A program made the translations under genes and the position numbers. From positions 1 through 63,144 of the forward strand of contig JAUIGE010000035.1 in assembly GCA_030430205.1 (NCBI GenBank): DNA of 63,144 nt, given 5' to 3'. The DNA is from Bacteroidia bacterium. Lineage in GTDB: Bacteria; Bacteroidota; Bacteroidia; J057. The notes below the pieces were generated by a model. That model did not search any database. It was given only the letters and a program-made list of their open reading frames with translations, and was not told the DNA's origin. Below are positions 10,301-18,329 of the stretch, piece after piece. How positions within the stretch are numbered: position 1 is the stretch's first letter; each line of letters begins with the position of its first letter.

Positions 10301-10584
10301 AGGGCAGCAGTTGAAAGCTGCATTTGACGGGCAAGGTATAAACCTGAACGATAGGTGGCTTCAGCCTGGGCTTGTGGGTCAAGGACTTGTGTTGCAGCTA
10401 TTTGACTTAACCTAAACAGGATGTAGGCACTATCAAAGTCACCTACATCCCATTTTTTTTTGCCTTCCATGAGCAAGGCTTTCGCTGATTCTTTTTCTGG
10501 TTCCAATGGCTTTTGCCCGCTTAACAATACTATCAGCAGGAAGCTAATGAGTGCTAATAAGGCGGAAAATCCACGCTTTTTCAT
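7384..10584 (-). CDS. Envelope-anchored TPR-CHAT protein (copy 1)
   Basis: A 1066-aa paralogue of the next gene downstream, with the same order: N-terminal hydrophobic signal (ALLALISFLLIVLLSG), TPR array, CHAT domain, one C-terminal membrane helix (WIWVLLFSTILLSLAWYV) and the basic tail RRKK. Catalytic residues H896 (HFATHA) and C943 (VLSACHT) are present. Long blocks are identical to the neighbour (RGEG, SLARAFQYSG, ERVLSTLWQTDDR), whereas the TPR part is much more diverged, which suggests duplication followed by divergence of the sensing part. As the first gene of the pair it probably carries the promoter, in 10585-10636 or further upstream. Confidence 0.88.
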   Translation of the reverse strand: MKKRGFSALLALISFLLIVLLSGQKPLEPEKESAKALLMEGKKKWDVGDFDSAYILFRLSQIAATQVLDPQAQAEATYRSGLYLARQMQLSTAALTLDSAIVMAKRLDSLSAMFFFARRERAFVALNQGQIPEAIGRYEDILTDLQPLPPAADSIRGLVKESLGQAYFYQGNFEAGLQASQEALALYQGIFHPQHVKIGICANTLGIMYMYLDRFPESIAHFEQAVAIFNQKYPPAHPNVLQIQTNLGVLYGELGLFWKSLRVHQQVYKQKEVLETRPHLNALLNLGATLIAVGDYQAALLYFDQADAFLQKNTELRAEHIPYIAQNRSTIYQQLGQQEKALTEIEKALQKNRELHGEGHPELLTDYLQWGDLLMAKKSFPEADEAFEKALQIAQKQIGAHSLQGGHALSYLGRLARMQGKYSLAEARFDQALDNYSAIENTFELADTYREMAINFRLQGKRDSCMHMHRQAWTMLLPELPFQLAPPAEIRAFWAFHPLEDMMFEQGESLRAFAKSPEELQAALACYEAALAVIDSQRHYYESPESRQVRLGDQLPIYEAALSCCQDLYQESREISYLERAFQLAEKSKANDLRDHLRAVQALHFAGLPDSLLEQERYFRQRIAAVNESRLSPQTDSAKRVALQQEAFDLQDQFRSFIHQLEQDFPAYHALKYASPDIFLQHVFAHLDPQKAMYSYFWGEKQLFIFRLFQQKIACSSLATADVSPLLKSWTDAISHPPPAEAFSMEELAAQAFELKQLLLPNFSVEMEKLAILANGQLGYLPFESLLREKGAGNDFRSWAFLGNDCALTYAPAAEIWLSQQMASSATSQYLGFAPEFGAGESSGSRAALSPLLHNQTEITDVAKLLKGKAMIGAAASEHSLKRLDSKVYILHFATHALADESQLMQSRLFLQQNKDSTEDGILHAFEIYGMQLNSPLCVLSACHTAQGPLQRGEGIMSLARAFQYSGCERVLSTLWQTDDRSGAAISQTFFEKLAEGKDVAIALQLARKAWLSQADSYHAHPYFWAQYVLIGDGGKIPIAKNRYWIWVLLFSTILLSLAWYVRRKK

Positions 10585-10636
10585 GAGAAAGACAGAAAGA
10601 GAAACATATCACAGAATCGTACCTTGAGTCAGCGAC

Positions 10637-10906
10637 TTACCAACGATCCCTTCTGGGACGTTCTTCACGGGGTTTTGCCTCATTGATTTTCAAGGCTCTT
10701 CCTCCCATGTCCGTTCCATTCAAGCCATCAATGGCATCATCAGCACCATCTTCCATTTCTACAAATCCAAAGCCTCTGGGGCGGCCTGTGTCGCGATCTG
10801 TAATCAAATTGACAGAAGTCACTGTACCATAAGATTCAAATAACTCCCGAACGCCGTCTTCATCAGCAGAGAAAGGAAGGTTTCCAACATAAATTTTCTT
10901 AGACAT
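10637..10906 (-). CDS. RRM RNA-binding protein
   Basis: An 89-aa single-RRM protein of the cyanobacterial/Bacteroidota Rbp type. RNP2 is IYVGNL (5-10) and RNP1 is RGFGFVEM (44-51), with the RNA-stacking aromatics in place. The tail is short and basic/acidic (REERPRRDRW). Such proteins bind single-stranded RNA and are often cold- or stress-induced. The leader (10907 onward) has an A/T-rich stretch with a run of T residues, fitting a strong promoter or regulated leader, but no motif there is diagnostic. The gene diverges from the exported protein at 11016. Confidence 0.9.
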   Translation of the reverse strand: MSKKIYVGNLPFSADEDGVRELFESYGTVTSVNLITDRDTGRPRGFGFVEMEDGADDAIDGLNGTDMGGRALKINEAKPREERPRRDRW

Positions 10907-10991
10907 AACTTTTTATTAGGTAAATAATAGTGAAAAGATACCCTTTTTTTTAACAATATGTGTTAACCTTTTCTCTAAATCTCCCATGGCC

Positions 10992-11015
10992 GGGTAAAGC
11001 AATTTTATTTTACCC
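10992..11015 (+). promoter_or_regulatory. Leader hairpin touching a start codon
   Basis: GGGTAAA (10992-10998) and TTTACCC (11009-11015) are perfect 7-base inverted repeats around a 10-base A/T-rich loop. The right arm ends at the base before the ATG at 11016. If transcribed, the stem would occupy the ribosome-binding region and could limit initiation. It could equally be a repressor operator. There is no experimental support. Confidence 0.4.
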
Positions 11016-12002
11016 ATGAAAAATGTAGTAACCCCCTTTTGTCTGGCTTTGGCCTGCTTGTATTTAACTGGCTCTCAATTGACTATTTTACCCAAACCGC
11101 AGATCTCCGGTAGCCAAAATGATCTGCATGCGAAGGTATATGATGACAGCCTCTTGCAGCAGTTGCAAGATCCCTGTGAAGGAGCATTTACGGTTAAGAT
11201 GCCGGGAGAGGGCTGGTGCTCCTTTGCGGGCCTCACCCGCGCTTATGGGCTGATCCGCCCTTTGGGTAGAGCGGCGGAGATGTATGGCTCAGCCAGGCTT
11301 TTCTTTGGCGACCCTGCTGTCCCAACCTACCTGCTACCGCAATCGGAGATGAAAGACCTTGCCGCCGATCATCCCCTCATTGAGCTGAAAGAAGTGATGG
11401 AACCAGCGGAATATGCGCGCATGTATTTGTCCCAAAAGTATGAAGGGAAGGGAAAGCTCAATATCCTGCGAAGCTCCCCTGATGCGGAATTGAAACAAAT
11501 CCTGGAAAAACAGGCGAAAAATTATCCTGAAAAAACCTTTTCCATATCCTCTGTCTGTGTGGCATACAGCCTGGAATCAGACTCTCTGCCCATGCGGGGG
11601 CTTAGCAGGGGGGAGCTCAATTGCTCCATCGTCCGGATGGACGACCTTTGGGGCGTGGAGCTCAGCGGCTTTAGCAGCCAGGCCGACAGCCTGGATCTGC
11701 ATGATATGCTGCGAGCTGTTTTGCACTCCTACGAGGTGGACCCATCCTGGATCGCCCGCAGCCATTTATACCAGCCGCGCCCAACCTACCAACTCTTCGA
11801 TCCGGAAGATACGGCGGTTCATTACTACAGCGTGACACCGGAAGCATTTTTGGGCTCCAGGTTCAATGACGGATGGAGTTATTACTGGAAAGATGAAAAA
11901 ACGGGAGAAATCCGTCCCAGTGATATTCTGGAGAATCCAGACCCATCTCGCTATGTCCGCTGGTACAAGGGTGAACTTTGTAAGCGCATTTTTTGGGAAT
12001 AA
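11016..12002 (+). CDS. Exported protein of unknown family (paralogue A)
   Basis: A 328-aa protein with an N-terminal hydrophobic signal (FCLALACLYLTGSQL) and no recognised family. It shares a chain of motifs with the following gene: F(T/S)VxMPxxGW, RxFFGDPxxPTxxxP, EYAxxYxxQ, GELxCSI, WxxxxSGF, a Trp after the DP/NP turn, YYW near the end and ENPDPSRYxxW. The order is the same in both, so they are tandem paralogues. They probably act in the periplasm or outer envelope. It lacks the Gln-rich insert of its neighbour and has no lipobox. Function unknown. Confidence 0.72.
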   Translation: MKNVVTPFCLALACLYLTGSQLTILPKPQISGSQNDLHAKVYDDSLLQQLQDPCEGAFTVKMPGEGWCSFAGLTRAYGLIRPLGRAAEMYGSARLFFGDPAVPTYLLPQSEMKDLAADHPLIELKEVMEPAEYARMYLSQKYEGKGKLNILRSSPDAELKQILEKQAKNYPEKTFSISSVCVAYSLESDSLPMRGLSRGELNCSIVRMDDLWGVELSGFSSQADSLDLHDMLRAVLHSYEVDPSWIARSHLYQPRPTYQLFDPEDTAVHYYSVTPEAFLGSRFNDGWSYYWKDEKTGEIRPSDILENPDPSRYVRWYKGELCKRIFWE

Positions 12003-12096
12003 GGCTTTCCAAATATTTTTTTTCAAAAAAATGGGTACATTCTGCTAACCAATTTCTTTTTGCTCCATATCTGAACAAACCCCAAAAAACAATACA

Positions 12097-13287
12097 ATGA
12101 AAACTTTAACATTCCTCCTTCTGAGCCTTTCCATACTGGTACTTACCTCCGCTTGTAGCAGTGATGTTTCTGAGCCTGCATACTATGAAAATGGCATGTC
12201 GCAGGACCCTTATGCTCAGGGTCAGCAGTCGAATGATCCTTATGCCAATTCACAACAGGTCAATAATAGCTATTCAAACCAACAACAAATGAATTATCAA
12301 AATTCATCCACTCCCGAGGGTTTTGTCCGTATGACGGACCCCAAAGAAAACGCTTTCAGCGTTTTGATGCCCAAAGGCTGGCAGGCTCAGGTGAGCCTGG
12401 AGCGGCCCGGCGGCCAGATTCGTTCCTGTGGCGTAGCCACGAGTCCTGATGGCGCTACGCGCATCTTTTTGGGAGATCCCAATATCCCCACTTTTTTCAG
12501 CCCCAACCTAGGATATGCAGACTTGATCGAACGCCAGCCGATGAGCAAAGTAAGGCAGCAGGTAAGTGCTGCACAGTTTGCGCAGGAGTACATTCAGCAG
12601 GTATTTGGGCAGCAGGGGCGTCCCCAGATGGGGCAGCCAGCCAGAGACCAGGAGTTATTATTTGACACCCAGCAAAAGGCAAGAGAAGCGGGCGTCCAGG
12701 TGCAGATAGACTTGGCTGTGGTCCCCTTTACGACAAGCTGGCAGGGAAAAGCCATTCAGGGAGAACTTGTCTGTTCTATCATGGCACAACCTGAATTTTG
12801 GATTGCTTCCGTATCAGGCTTTACCACCACAGATCGCGATGTCGCCAAGATCAGCAGTATCCTACGGGTTATATTGAAATCTCAGAAGTCCAATCCCGAG
12901 TGGCTCCAAAAAGAGAAAATGAAGCAGCAACAGCAGCAAATGCAAAGCCAGCAAATGATGGCTCAAAGCCAGGCTGCCCACCAGCAGCGCATGGCCAACA
13001 ACCAGGCACAGTTCAACGCACACCAGCAAAGGATGCAGGCCAATCAGCAGGCTTTTGATGCGCACAACCAAAGCTGGAACCAGCAGCAGCAGATCAATGA
13101 CCAGAGCCATCAGAACTACATGAATTACCTACGGGATGAGAATACCATCACCAATGGCGGATACCAAAGCCAGGTACAATCCGGCTACAACTATTATTGG
13201 GTTGATCCAAATACAAATGAGTATATAGGGACACAGTTTAATGAGAATCCTGACCCGACCAGGTATCAACTTTGGCAGAAGAAATAA
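12097..13287 (+). CDS. Gln-rich lipoprotein of unknown family (paralogue B)
   Basis: A 396-aa lipoprotein: signal ending in the lipobox LTSAC (Cys20), then a low-complexity N/Q/Y stretch (about 30-75) and a domain homologous to the 328-aa product just upstream (MPKGWQ, FLGDPNIPTFF, GELVCSI, WIASVSGF, ENPDPTRYQLW). Between the shared core and the shared C-terminal YYW-ENPDPTRY block it carries a roughly 70-residue Q/M/N/H-rich segment (about 268-345). That segment looks disordered or coiled and may be a late expansion. Both genes point the same way with a 94-base gap. No function can be assigned. Confidence 0.72.
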   Translation: MKTLTFLLLSLSILVLTSACSSDVSEPAYYENGMSQDPYAQGQQSNDPYANSQQVNNSYSNQQQMNYQNSSTPEGFVRMTDPKENAFSVLMPKGWQAQVSLERPGGQIRSCGVATSPDGATRIFLGDPNIPTFFSPNLGYADLIERQPMSKVRQQVSAAQFAQEYIQQVFGQQGRPQMGQPARDQELLFDTQQKAREAGVQVQIDLAVVPFTTSWQGKAIQGELVCSIMAQPEFWIASVSGFTTTDRDVAKISSILRVILKSQKSNPEWLQKEKMKQQQQQMQSQQMMAQSQAAHQQRMANNQAQFNAHQQRMQANQQAFDAHNQSWNQQQQINDQSHQNYMNYLRDENTITNGGYQSQVQSGYNYYWVDPNTNEYIGTQFNENPDPTRYQLWQKK

Positions 13288-13296
13288 TAAAAACTG

Positions 13297-13346
13297 TTTC
13301 TGGTTTCTGGTTCCTGGTTTGAACTAGAAACTAGAAACCAGAAACC
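13297..13346. repeat. Short-period repeat folding into a hairpin
   Basis: A run of GGTTTCT/GGTTCCT units followed by its complement (TAGAAACTAGAAACCAGAAACC) makes an imperfect hairpin just after the stop at 13287 and before the ATG at 13360. The 7-base G/A-A-A-C-C unit resembles the array inside hemH at 26879-26961. It could act as a terminator stem, though no T-run follows. Confidence 0.5.
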
Positions 13347-13359
13347 AAATTCATTGATA

Positions 13360-15138
13360 ATGAAAACCTACAAACTATCCCTCCTCCTGAGCCTCTCTTT
13401 CCTGATCTCTCTGCCTGCTTTTTCACAATCGAACTTCGAATGGGGGCTGACAACAGGCAGAGCCAAAAGAGATGAAGCCACCGACCTCAGCATAGATCCA
13501 CAGGGCAATGTCTACATCACGGGTACCTTTGAAGACTCCATGGATATGGCCATCAGCGGACCGAAGGATTTTTTGCATGGATATGGCTACAGAGATATTT
13601 TTCTGGCGAAGTATGATCCATCAGGTTCAAAACTTTGGGCTTATGCTTTTGGTGATACCAGGTTTGATCGAAGCTGGGCAATGACTACAGATGCGCAGGG
13701 TGCTGTCTATATGGGTGGGGTTTTTGGAGGACACGTAGATTTTGACCCGGGCAGTGACTCCAGCTTTTTGACTTCCAATCCGGCAGGTTTCTGGCCAGAT
13801 GGCTATCTGGCAAAATATAACACACAGGGCGAACTCGTCTGGGCAAAGCACCTCCTCACAGCGCGAAACCGCTCCGCCAGCCAGTCTGCGACGCTCTTCG
13901 GCATCACCGGCATCGAAGTAGATGCCAATGATGATATCATCATCGGCGGCATGTTTTGGGACAGCGTCTGGCTGGCCCCTAACAAGCTGATCGTATCCCA
14001 GGGCTCGCTGGCCGATATGTTTCTGGCAAAATATGACAACAACGGCAACCTCATCTGGGGAATACAGATGGGAGGTGCGGGTGATCAGCGAATTATGTCT
14101 CTTTCAGTGGACCCCCAGGGCAATATCTTTACAACTGGTTTTTATTTTAGCAACCCGGATTTTGATCCGGCGGGAGGTACCGTATTGAGTAGCCAGGGTG
14201 CGGAAGACATCTTCCTGGCCAAGTACAGCAGCGCAGGTTCGCTGCTCTGGGCAAAGGGCTTCGGAAGCCCTTCCGGCAGCAATACCTCCACGGAATCCGG
14301 GCTGGATGTCGGTACAGATGATATGGGCAATGTATATTGCACAGGCCGCCTACTGGGCACCGTGGACTTTGACCCAAACAGTGCCGCAGGCAGCATCGTC
14401 TCCATGGGCGGAGCCAACTTTTTTTGTACAAAATTTGATGGCAGTGGCGCTTTCCAATGGGTGTTTTCACTCGAAGGAAATGGCTATAAGATAGGCAAAA
14501 GGCTTGCAGTACAGCCCAATGGCGATTTTTGGCTGGGAGGAGAGTATGGGATAGGTGCCCCACTGGGTGGCCTCGATATCGATCCGGGGCCCGATACAGT
14601 GTTGATCTATGCGCTCGGAGGGCCAGAAGACAATTTCGTGGCGAAATACGACAAGGATGGCGCTTTTCTGACCGGATGGGACATCCGGGGACTGGGAGGC
14701 AGCAAGCTCGAAGGCCTGGCGGCCTCAGGCAATGAGCTGGTTTTGGGAGGCTATTTTGATGCCTCTATCCTGCTCAATCGCCAAAGTGGCGACCTCCGAT
14801 TCTCCAAAGGAGATGCGGATCTCTTTGCCGTCAAATATGGTCAGGGAAATATGAGCGTGGAAAATGCTCTGCAAAAAGTGGATTTTTCCATTTTCCCCAA
14901 CCCCGCTTCCCAACAGATCCAGCTGACTTTTTCCCTCCCAAAAGCCCAAAGCCTTTCCTTTAGCCTGTATAGCCTCGATGGCAAATGCGTCATGACGCTG
15001 GACCAGCAAAAAAGCCTTTCCTCCGGAAATCAACATCTCAGCTGGGATCTGGATGAAGAGCTGACGCCCGGGCGATATTTACTCGCCATCGCCTCGGATC
15101 AGGGGCAAAAGGTCTTGCCGCTTGTGATTGTCAAATAA
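13360..15138 (+). CDS. SBBP-repeat beta-propeller protein, T9SS cargo
   Basis: A 592-aa secreted protein: signal peptide (LSLLLSLSFLISLPAFSQS), then repeated SBBP-type blades (GNVYITGTFED, GAVYMGGVFGG, NIFTTGFYFSNPDFDP, NVYCTGRLLGTVDFDP) with the FLAKYD phrase recurring about every 60 residues. It ends in a type A T9SS sorting domain from about residue 512 (FSIFPNPASQQ to ATPGRY-like TPGRYLLAI). It is expected to be exported and attached to or released from the cell surface. TTG at 13354 is in frame, but ATG at 13360 starts a better signal peptide. Binding partner unknown. Confidence 0.88.
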   Translation: MKTYKLSLLLSLSFLISLPAFSQSNFEWGLTTGRAKRDEATDLSIDPQGNVYITGTFEDSMDMAISGPKDFLHGYGYRDIFLAKYDPSGSKLWAYAFGDTRFDRSWAMTTDAQGAVYMGGVFGGHVDFDPGSDSSFLTSNPAGFWPDGYLAKYNTQGELVWAKHLLTARNRSASQSATLFGITGIEVDANDDIIIGGMFWDSVWLAPNKLIVSQGSLADMFLAKYDNNGNLIWGIQMGGAGDQRIMSLSVDPQGNIFTTGFYFSNPDFDPAGGTVLSSQGAEDIFLAKYSSAGSLLWAKGFGSPSGSNTSTESGLDVGTDDMGNVYCTGRLLGTVDFDPNSAAGSIVSMGGANFFCTKFDGSGAFQWVFSLEGNGYKIGKRLAVQPNGDFWLGGEYGIGAPLGGLDIDPGPDTVLIYALGGPEDNFVAKYDKDGAFLTGWDIRGLGGSKLEGLAASGNELVLGGYFDASILLNRQSGDLRFSKGDADLFAVKYGQGNMSVENALQKVDFSIFPNPASQQIQLTFSLPKAQSLSFSLYSLDGKCVMTLDQQKSLSSGNQHLSWDLDEELTPGRYLLAIASDQGQKVLPLVIVK

Positions 15139-15159
15139 TTTCTAACAACCCATTTTTAC

Positions 15160-17040
15160 ATGAAAACGCATTTATCCTTTTTCTTCCTCTTCGCCCTCCT
15201 GGCCTCTCTTTTTGCCCAAACCGGGCCTCTTGTACCCCAAATGTCCCACTGTGACAACCAGATCACCCAGTTTATGAATACCTACAGCATTCCTGCTGCC
15301 ACGGTAGCCATCACCAAAGATGGCAAGCTGGTCTATATGCGCGCCTTTGGCAATGCAGACCTGGCGGGAACGGAGCCAACGCAGCCGCATCACATGTTTC
15401 GGATTGCCAGCCTTTCGAAGCCCATCACGGGCATTGCGATCATGAAACTTGTGCAGGACAATAGGCTGAGTTTATCGGACAAGGTTTTTGGGCCGCAGGG
15501 ACGCCTTGCTGGCAATGCTTTTCTCGATAGCGCACATGTCACAGACAACAGAATTTTTGATATCACCATCCAGCATTTGCTGGAGCATACTGGTGGTTGG
15601 AACCGTGATGTAGCCTGTACCCCCAGCCCCACCTCTCCTTATGCCTGGCATGCCAACCATTGTGACCCCATTGGTTTTCCCCTGCATGTAACGCAGGTAT
15701 TGGGCACAACCAATCCGGTCAGCGAGGATGCTTTGATTCGCTTTTTGATGGAAAAAGGGCTCAATTTTACCCCTGGAAGCACCTATGCTTATTCCAATAT
15801 TGGCTATTTAACATTGGGGCTGGTAATCGAAAAGGTTACAGGTATGAGCTATGAGCAATATGTGCAGAAGGCGATTTTGCAACCTTTGGGCATTTGTGAT
15901 ATGCATATCGGCAAAAATCTTTTGGCAGATAAGCGCGAGCGTGAAGGAGAATACAAGGGAAATGGGTATACAGCTCCTTCCCTTTACGGAACCGGAAACA
16001 CTGTTCCCTGGGAATATGGCGGCTGGAACCTTGAAGCCATGGATGCCCATGGTGGCTGGATCGCTTCTGCGAGGGATCTGGTGCGGCTACTTGTAGCCGT
16101 GGATGGCTTTTCTACCAAGGCAGACATCCTTTCCAGTGCGACTATCCAGACGATGACTACGGGTTCGACCAGCAATGTCAATTATGCAAAAGGCTGGACA
16201 GTGAATGCCTCGAATAACTGGTGGCATACAGGCGCTTTGGATGGCACAGCAAGCCTCCTGGCACGGACCTCCGGTGGCTATACCTGGGCCATCATCCTTA
16301 ACAAAAGAGTCATTGGCAGCAGTTCCAACAACTTTTGGGCTGACCTGGATGGGTTGCCCTGGAATTGTCTCAACCAAACGATCAGTTTTCCCAGCCATGA
16401 CCTACTCGATTTCCCCAGCCTCAACAGCTCGAACCTCCACTTCAACGGTCAGGGAAGTACTTCCATGAAGGTGAAGTGGCAAAAAGGAAATGGCAATTTC
16501 CGCCTGCTGATCGCCAGGGAAGGCGCAGCCGTAGACGCCTTTCCCCTCGACGGGGAAGATTATACTGGCAATGCCGCTTTCGGCATGGGAGATGAAGTCG
16601 GCACAGGCAACTTCGTTGTCTATCAGGGAATGGACGACAGCGTCGAGATCACAGGACTTGATCCTGCGAAGACCTACCATTTTCGCCTTTTTGACTACAA
16701 CAAAAACTTCAATACAGGCTTTCACAGCCTTTACCAGTTGTGCGATTATGCTGCTGCCAGCGCAAAGACTTCAACCAATACCTCTATCACAGACCTGACC
16801 GCTCAGGGCATACGCCTTTTCCCCAATCCTGTCCGGGATGTGCTCCACCTGGAGTTTTCGAAGGCCTCCGGCGTAGATCAGCTACAGCTGAGTAACCTTC
16901 ATGGGCAACTTATGCGCCGCCAGGCGGTGACGGGTTTGGAAGCGAAGCTTGATGTCTCGGATCTGCCTGCGCAGATGTATGTGCTGACTTTGTATAAGGA
17001 CGGTCGCAGGGTGGGGAGCGCGAAGGTTGTTATTGAATAG
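15160..17040 (+). CDS. Class C beta-lactamase-fold serine hydrolase, T9SS cargo
   Basis: A 626-aa secreted hydrolase of the beta-lactamase/DD-peptidase (Pfam Beta-lactamase) superfamily. The signal peptide ends near FAQT. The active-site SxxK is S84-L-S-K87 (FRIASLSKPITG), the second motif is YSN (TYAYSNIG) and the third is HTG (WWHTGALDG). The catalytic domain ends near 400. A middle beta-domain (YHFRLFDYN) follows, and a T9SS type A domain (RLFPNPVRD...AQMYVLTLY) closes the protein. It could be an esterase, peptidase or true beta-lactamase; the fold alone does not decide. It is 21 bases downstream of the SBBP gene, so they may be co-transcribed. Confidence 0.88.
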   Translation: MKTHLSFFFLFALLASLFAQTGPLVPQMSHCDNQITQFMNTYSIPAATVAITKDGKLVYMRAFGNADLAGTEPTQPHHMFRIASLSKPITGIAIMKLVQDNRLSLSDKVFGPQGRLAGNAFLDSAHVTDNRIFDITIQHLLEHTGGWNRDVACTPSPTSPYAWHANHCDPIGFPLHVTQVLGTTNPVSEDALIRFLMEKGLNFTPGSTYAYSNIGYLTLGLVIEKVTGMSYEQYVQKAILQPLGICDMHIGKNLLADKREREGEYKGNGYTAPSLYGTGNTVPWEYGGWNLEAMDAHGGWIASARDLVRLLVAVDGFSTKADILSSATIQTMTTGSTSNVNYAKGWTVNASNNWWHTGALDGTASLLARTSGGYTWAIILNKRVIGSSSNNFWADLDGLPWNCLNQTISFPSHDLLDFPSLNSSNLHFNGQGSTSMKVKWQKGNGNFRLLIAREGAAVDAFPLDGEDYTGNAAFGMGDEVGTGNFVVYQGMDDSVEITGLDPAKTYHFRLFDYNKNFNTGFHSLYQLCDYAAASAKTSTNTSITDLTAQGIRLFPNPVRDVLHLEFSKASGVDQLQLSNLHGQLMRRQAVTGLEAKLDVSDLPAQMYVLTLYKDGRRVGSAKVVIE

Positions 17041-17103
17041 GTTTGCGCTTTTTCCCAACCAAATACCCTACCTTTGCTGCGCAAAAACACACGCGCAACA
17101 AAT

Positions 17104-18324
17104 ATGAGTATCTGGAACAAGCTCAGCCAGGAAGAAATCCAACAACGCGTCTTCGACGCATTGGCTGAAAACATCAACTACGTTGACGAAAATATCCTGG
17201 GCGTACCCGCCTCCTACCTCGACGAAAAGGTCTTTCCGCATGAGTCGCCGCTCTTGCGCGACGCGCCCTTTTTGTCCTCTTTGATCCAAAATCCCAACCA
17301 CATCGGTTGTCATACCCTGGGCAAGTCTGAAAGCTTTTTTGCGGGCACGCAGCAGATAGAGCGGGAGCTCATCGAGATCTGTGCAGCAGAGATTTTGCAT
17401 GGAGAAAAAGGCCAGTTTGATGGCTATGTAGCTTCCGGAGGCACGGAAGCCAATCTACAGGCGATCTGGATTTACCGCAATTATTTTCAGCGAAAACATC
17501 AGGCCAGCAGAGAAGAAATCTGCATTCTGTGCAGCGAGGACAGCCATTATTCGATGGACAAAGCGGCCAATGTATTGTCGATAGACATATTCAAAGTAGA
17601 GGTGGAAGAAGATTCACGGGAAATATCTTCAGCCAGTATCCGGGTCGCGATTGAATCAGCGAAAGCGCAAGGCAAAAAACACTTCATTGTGATTGCCAAT
17701 ATGATGACGACCATGTTTGGTTCAGTGGACAAAGTGGATCTCTATGTGGAGGAATTAAAAAAGCAGGCTTGTCACTATAAAATCCATGTGGATGGCGCTT
17801 TTGGTGGTTTTTTCTATCCTTTTACCAAAGGACAAAGCAAGCTCAACTTCAGCAATCCGGAAATCAATTCCGTGACCCTCGATGCCCACAAAATGGCGCA
17901 GGCGCCTTATGGGACCGGAATATTTTTGATCCGCAAAGGCTGGATCCACTACGCCAATACGCAGGAGGCGAGCTATGTGGAAGGGGAAGACTTCACCCTG
18001 ATCGGCAGCCGATCCGGCGCCAACGCCATCGCGGTCTGGATGATCCTGATGAAGCACGGCCCTTTTGGCTGGCGGGAAAAAATATTTATCCTGCAAAAAC
18101 GCACCGAATGGATGTGCGACGAATTGAAAAAATTAGACATCCAGTATTATAACCACAGCCGCTCCAACATCATCACCATCCAGGCCAGGCATGTTGCGCC
18201 GAAAATCGCCCAAACTTTTGGGCTGGTGCCTGACAACCATGATCGCCCTCAATGGTACAAGATCGTGATCATGGAGCACGTGACGATAGAGCGTTTGCTG
18301 CCGCTGGTCATGGCGCTTTCCTGA
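17104..18324 (+). CDS. Group II PLP-dependent amino-acid decarboxylase
   Basis: A 406-aa PLP enzyme of the glutamate/histidine/aromatic decarboxylase (group II) fold. The PLP-ring Asp is in HVDGAFGG and the Schiff-base Lys in TLDAHKMAQAPYG; GGTEANLQA binds the phosphate. The chain is shorter than typical aromatic decarboxylases (about 480 aa) and near histidine/aspartate decarboxylase lengths, but the substrate cannot be read from sequence. ATG at 17104 is preferred; TTG at 17074 would add ten odd residues. It converges on hemL with a 5-base gap between stop codons. Cytoplasmic. Confidence 0.85.
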   Translation: MSIWNKLSQEEIQQRVFDALAENINYVDENILGVPASYLDEKVFPHESPLLRDAPFLSSLIQNPNHIGCHTLGKSESFFAGTQQIERELIEICAAEILHGEKGQFDGYVASGGTEANLQAIWIYRNYFQRKHQASREEICILCSEDSHYSMDKAANVLSIDIFKVEVEEDSREISSASIRVAIESAKAQGKKHFIVIANMMTTMFGSVDKVDLYVEELKKQACHYKIHVDGAFGGFFYPFTKGQSKLNFSNPEINSVTLDAHKMAQAPYGTGIFLIRKGWIHYANTQEASYVEGEDFTLIGSRSGANAIAVWMILMKHGPFGWREKIFILQKRTEWMCDELKKLDIQYYNHSRSNIITIQARHVAPKIAQTFGLVPDNHDRPQWYKIVIMEHVTIERLLPLVMALS

Positions 18325-18329
18325 CAGAT

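Noticed and set aside
4157-10584. A CRISPR-linked TPR-CHAT (Craspase) system
   Set aside because: No effector, crRNA array or Csx30-like substrate nearby; the proteins have signal peptides and a transmembrane anchor, unlike the cytosolic Craspase.
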